From Halobacillus litoralis (GTDB lineage Bacteria; Bacillota; Bacilli; Bacillales; Halobacillaceae), in contig NZ_WMFA01000002.1 in NCBI RefSeq assembly GCF_009856445.1, positions 496,001-560,000 of the forward strand: 64,000 nucleotides of DNA, in the 5' to 3' direction. A model generated the notes under the pieces. The model ran no database searches. It was not told the origin of the DNA and was given only the letters and a program-made list of their open reading frames with translations. Below are positions 62,778 through 64,000 of this stretch, in pieces. Positions within the stretch are counted from its first letter, which is position 1. Each line of letters opens with the position of its first letter. The translations under genes were made by a program, and so were the position numbers.

Positions 62778-63237
62778 ACTAACTGGCAGGATTCTTGAAG
62801 GGACAGTTTCAAGATGTCTCCGGGGCTTATTACTGTTGAGCGGCAAGGGGTAGGAATCTACTCGTCGAGCTCCATCGCTTAGGGGTCTCGCCTATACTCT
62901 TTATCTTACTGGAGTCTCCCAGCTTCCCAACCATTCCATTCTATGTAGGGTGGTTACGATCTCTTTTACTAAGTTGGATAGCGCTCCGGTTCAAGCTTAC
63001 GTGTAGTGGAGATGGTTTAATCATCCATTAACCTTAATAGAAGTGGTTTCGAGATTCTTCTATGGAAAAGGGGCGTAGGGAAATGGTGAGACTCCTATGG
63101 GACGTGTGGGACAGGTGAGACCCCGGAAGGCGTAGCCTGAGGAGGCTCACCGCCCGCCCCATGGAAAGCGAGCCCTTTCCCGGAGCCCCTAGAACCACAT
63201 GATCGTTTCGAAACAGAATCTTTAAAAGCAATTAGCT
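62778..63237. repeat. Composite inverted-repeat element, copy 5
   Basis: About 460 bp. The left half, CTGGCAGGATTCTTGAAGGG ... CCCAGCTTCCCAACCATTCC, is the most diverged and partly deleted. The right half (about 63040-63237) GAAGTGGTTTCGAGATTCTT ... CTCCTATGGGACGTGTGGGA ... ATCGTTTCGAAACAGAATCT is the reverse complement of the left half of copy 4. Lies between ykrA and the def terminator. Confidence 0.85.
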
Positions 63238-63256
63238 TGTATGGAAGTTGAGAGTA

Positions 63257-63293
63257 TAAAAAAGCTCCACCGTCAACGACGGTGGAGCTTTTG
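63257..63293 (-). terminator. Terminator of def
   Basis: AAGCTCCACCGTC/GACGGTGGAGCTT stem with an AAC loop; a six-T run on the minus strand. Confidence 0.92.
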
Positions 63294-63296
63294 GTT

Positions 63297-63851
63297 TTAT
63301 CGATCGGCAGGTGTGGCGTTATCAGGCTCTTTAAAAGGATTCTCCTGATCAATGTGATCATAAAACATGATTCCATGAAGATGATCGATTTCATGCTGGA
63401 ATACGATAGCAGCATAATCTCTCAAGCGCAGCTTCACATCATTACCTTCAAGATCTGTAGCTTTTACAGTAATACGACGATAGCGAGGAACATATCCAGG
63501 CACTTCGCGATCGACCGACAGACATCCTTCACCTGTAGAAAGATACGTTTTTTCCACTGAATGACTGACAATGCGAGGATTAAATAAACCGTAGCTGTAC
63601 AACTTATCTTTCAAATCCGTGAAATGGACCGCAAGCATCCGCTTATTTACATTGATTTGCGGTGCAGCTAAGCCGACACCTGGACGTAGTCCGTAACGGT
63701 TACAAACTTGCTCATCCTGACTATTTTTCAAGTATTGAATCATTTCTTCTAACGTTTCTTTATCCTCCTCAGAAGGGGGGAGGGGCACTTCCTCTGTCAC
63801 TTGACGCAAAGCCGGGTGACCTTCACGAACAATATCGTCCATTGTGATCAT
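63297..63851 (-). CDS. def: Peptide deformylase
   Basis: 184-residue metalloenzyme that removes the formyl group from nascent proteins; same length as B. subtilis DefB (YkrB). Motif 1 GVGLAAPQ, motif 2 EGCLS with the metal Cys, motif 3 HEIDHLHG with the two metal His and catalytic Glu. ATG 63851 has AAAGGATG upstream; the longer frame from 63878 is not supported. Confidence 0.96.
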   Translation of the reverse strand: MITMDDIVREGHPALRQVTEEVPLPPSEEDKETLEEMIQYLKNSQDEQVCNRYGLRPGVGLAAPQINVNKRMLAVHFTDLKDKLYSYGLFNPRIVSHSVEKTYLSTGEGCLSVDREVPGYVPRYRRITVKATDLEGNDVKLRLRDYAAIVFQHEIDHLHGIMFYDHIDQENPFKEPDNATPADR

Positions 63852-64000
63852 TAAGCAACATCCTTTCAGACTAAACATTTTTCAAAAAAAAGCTCTACCT
63901 CATTGATTTCAGTATTTATAATGAATGGAATAATGAGCTCTCTCAAATAGACCTTTTTCATCTCTATGTCAATGGTAACATATGTGAAAATGGTCCTTTC
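63852..64000. other. Upstream region of def to window end
   Basis: No gene seen. AT-rich and expected to hold the def promoter on the minus strand. Confidence 0.5.

Noticed and set aside
1-64000. CRISPR arrays, tRNA, rRNA, insertion sequences, prophage
   Set aside because: No spaced identical short repeats, cloverleaf genes, transposase or phage structural genes were recognised anywhere in the window.

Overview
The window is a stretch of chromosome from a low-GC, endospore-forming Bacillaceae bacterium. I favour a moderately halophilic genus close to Halobacillus. This rests on the long gene-order match with the Bacillus subtilis patA-cheV-ykyB-ykuE-fadH ... ykuL(cbpB)-dapH-ykuR ... ykuT ... 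ktrC ... rnjA-rpoY-ykrA-def segment, a C30-type carotenoid gene cluster, an acidic lipoprotein linker, and spore genes. The genus is an inference. No rRNA, tRNA, phage, insertion sequence or CRISPR array was seen.

Layout. 1-11.1 kb: the 3' part of a MurE-like ligase, then a complete dppABCDE-ykfABCD operon for uptake and breakdown of (murein) peptides, with a near-consensus CodY box over its promoter. 11.2-17.3 kb: an MFS transporter, a small convergent gene, a four-gene minus-strand carotenoid operon (CruF-like, acyltransferase, glycosyltransferase, CrtN/CrtP-like oxidoreductase) and a DoxX protein. 17.6-24.1 kb: a 25-residue peptide unit, the small DUF1659/DUF2922/YvrJ proteins, signal peptidase I, a Spo0E-like phosphatase, patA, an FbpB-like gene, a patatin lipase and an AlkD-like glycosylase. 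24.1-31.3 kb: cheV bracketed by two repeat elements, then ykyB, SCO, ykuE, fadH and an amine oxidase. 31.7-36.5 kb: a copper region (DUF4396 protein divergent from csoR-copA-copZ, plus a lipoprotein). 36.6-43.8 kb: hemolysin III, cbpB, a 14-helix MFS exporter, dapH-ykuR, a CNNM-type protein and MscS. 44.4-51.3 kb: a heterodimeric ABC exporter and cydAB with a Rex operator. 51.4-57.7 kb: a YesK-like gene, ktrC, and an accessory block of seven genes that looks sporulation-related (small Cys-containing protein, JAMM peptidase, coiled-coil protein, coat protein, three unknowns). 57.9-63.9 kb: pyruvate oxidase, rnjA-rpoY, ykrA and def.

The genes share themes. patA, dapH and ykuR are three steps of the N-acetyl-diaminopimelate route; the MurE-like ligase and the dpp/ykf operon handle stem peptides at the other end of wall metabolism. 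cbpB and ktrC belong to c-di-AMP receptor families, and MscS is an osmotic valve, which fits a salt-adapted cell. Cytochrome bd, pyruvate oxidase and fadH concern redox state.

The most unusual structure is a family of five composite inverted-repeat elements of about 410-595 bp (18345, 24104, 25707, 48041, 62778), all intergenic, mostly just behind terminators and built from exchangeable modules. The best candidate for an undescribed system is the spore-type cluster at 52.7-57.7 kb with candidate sigma-E and sigma-K promoters.
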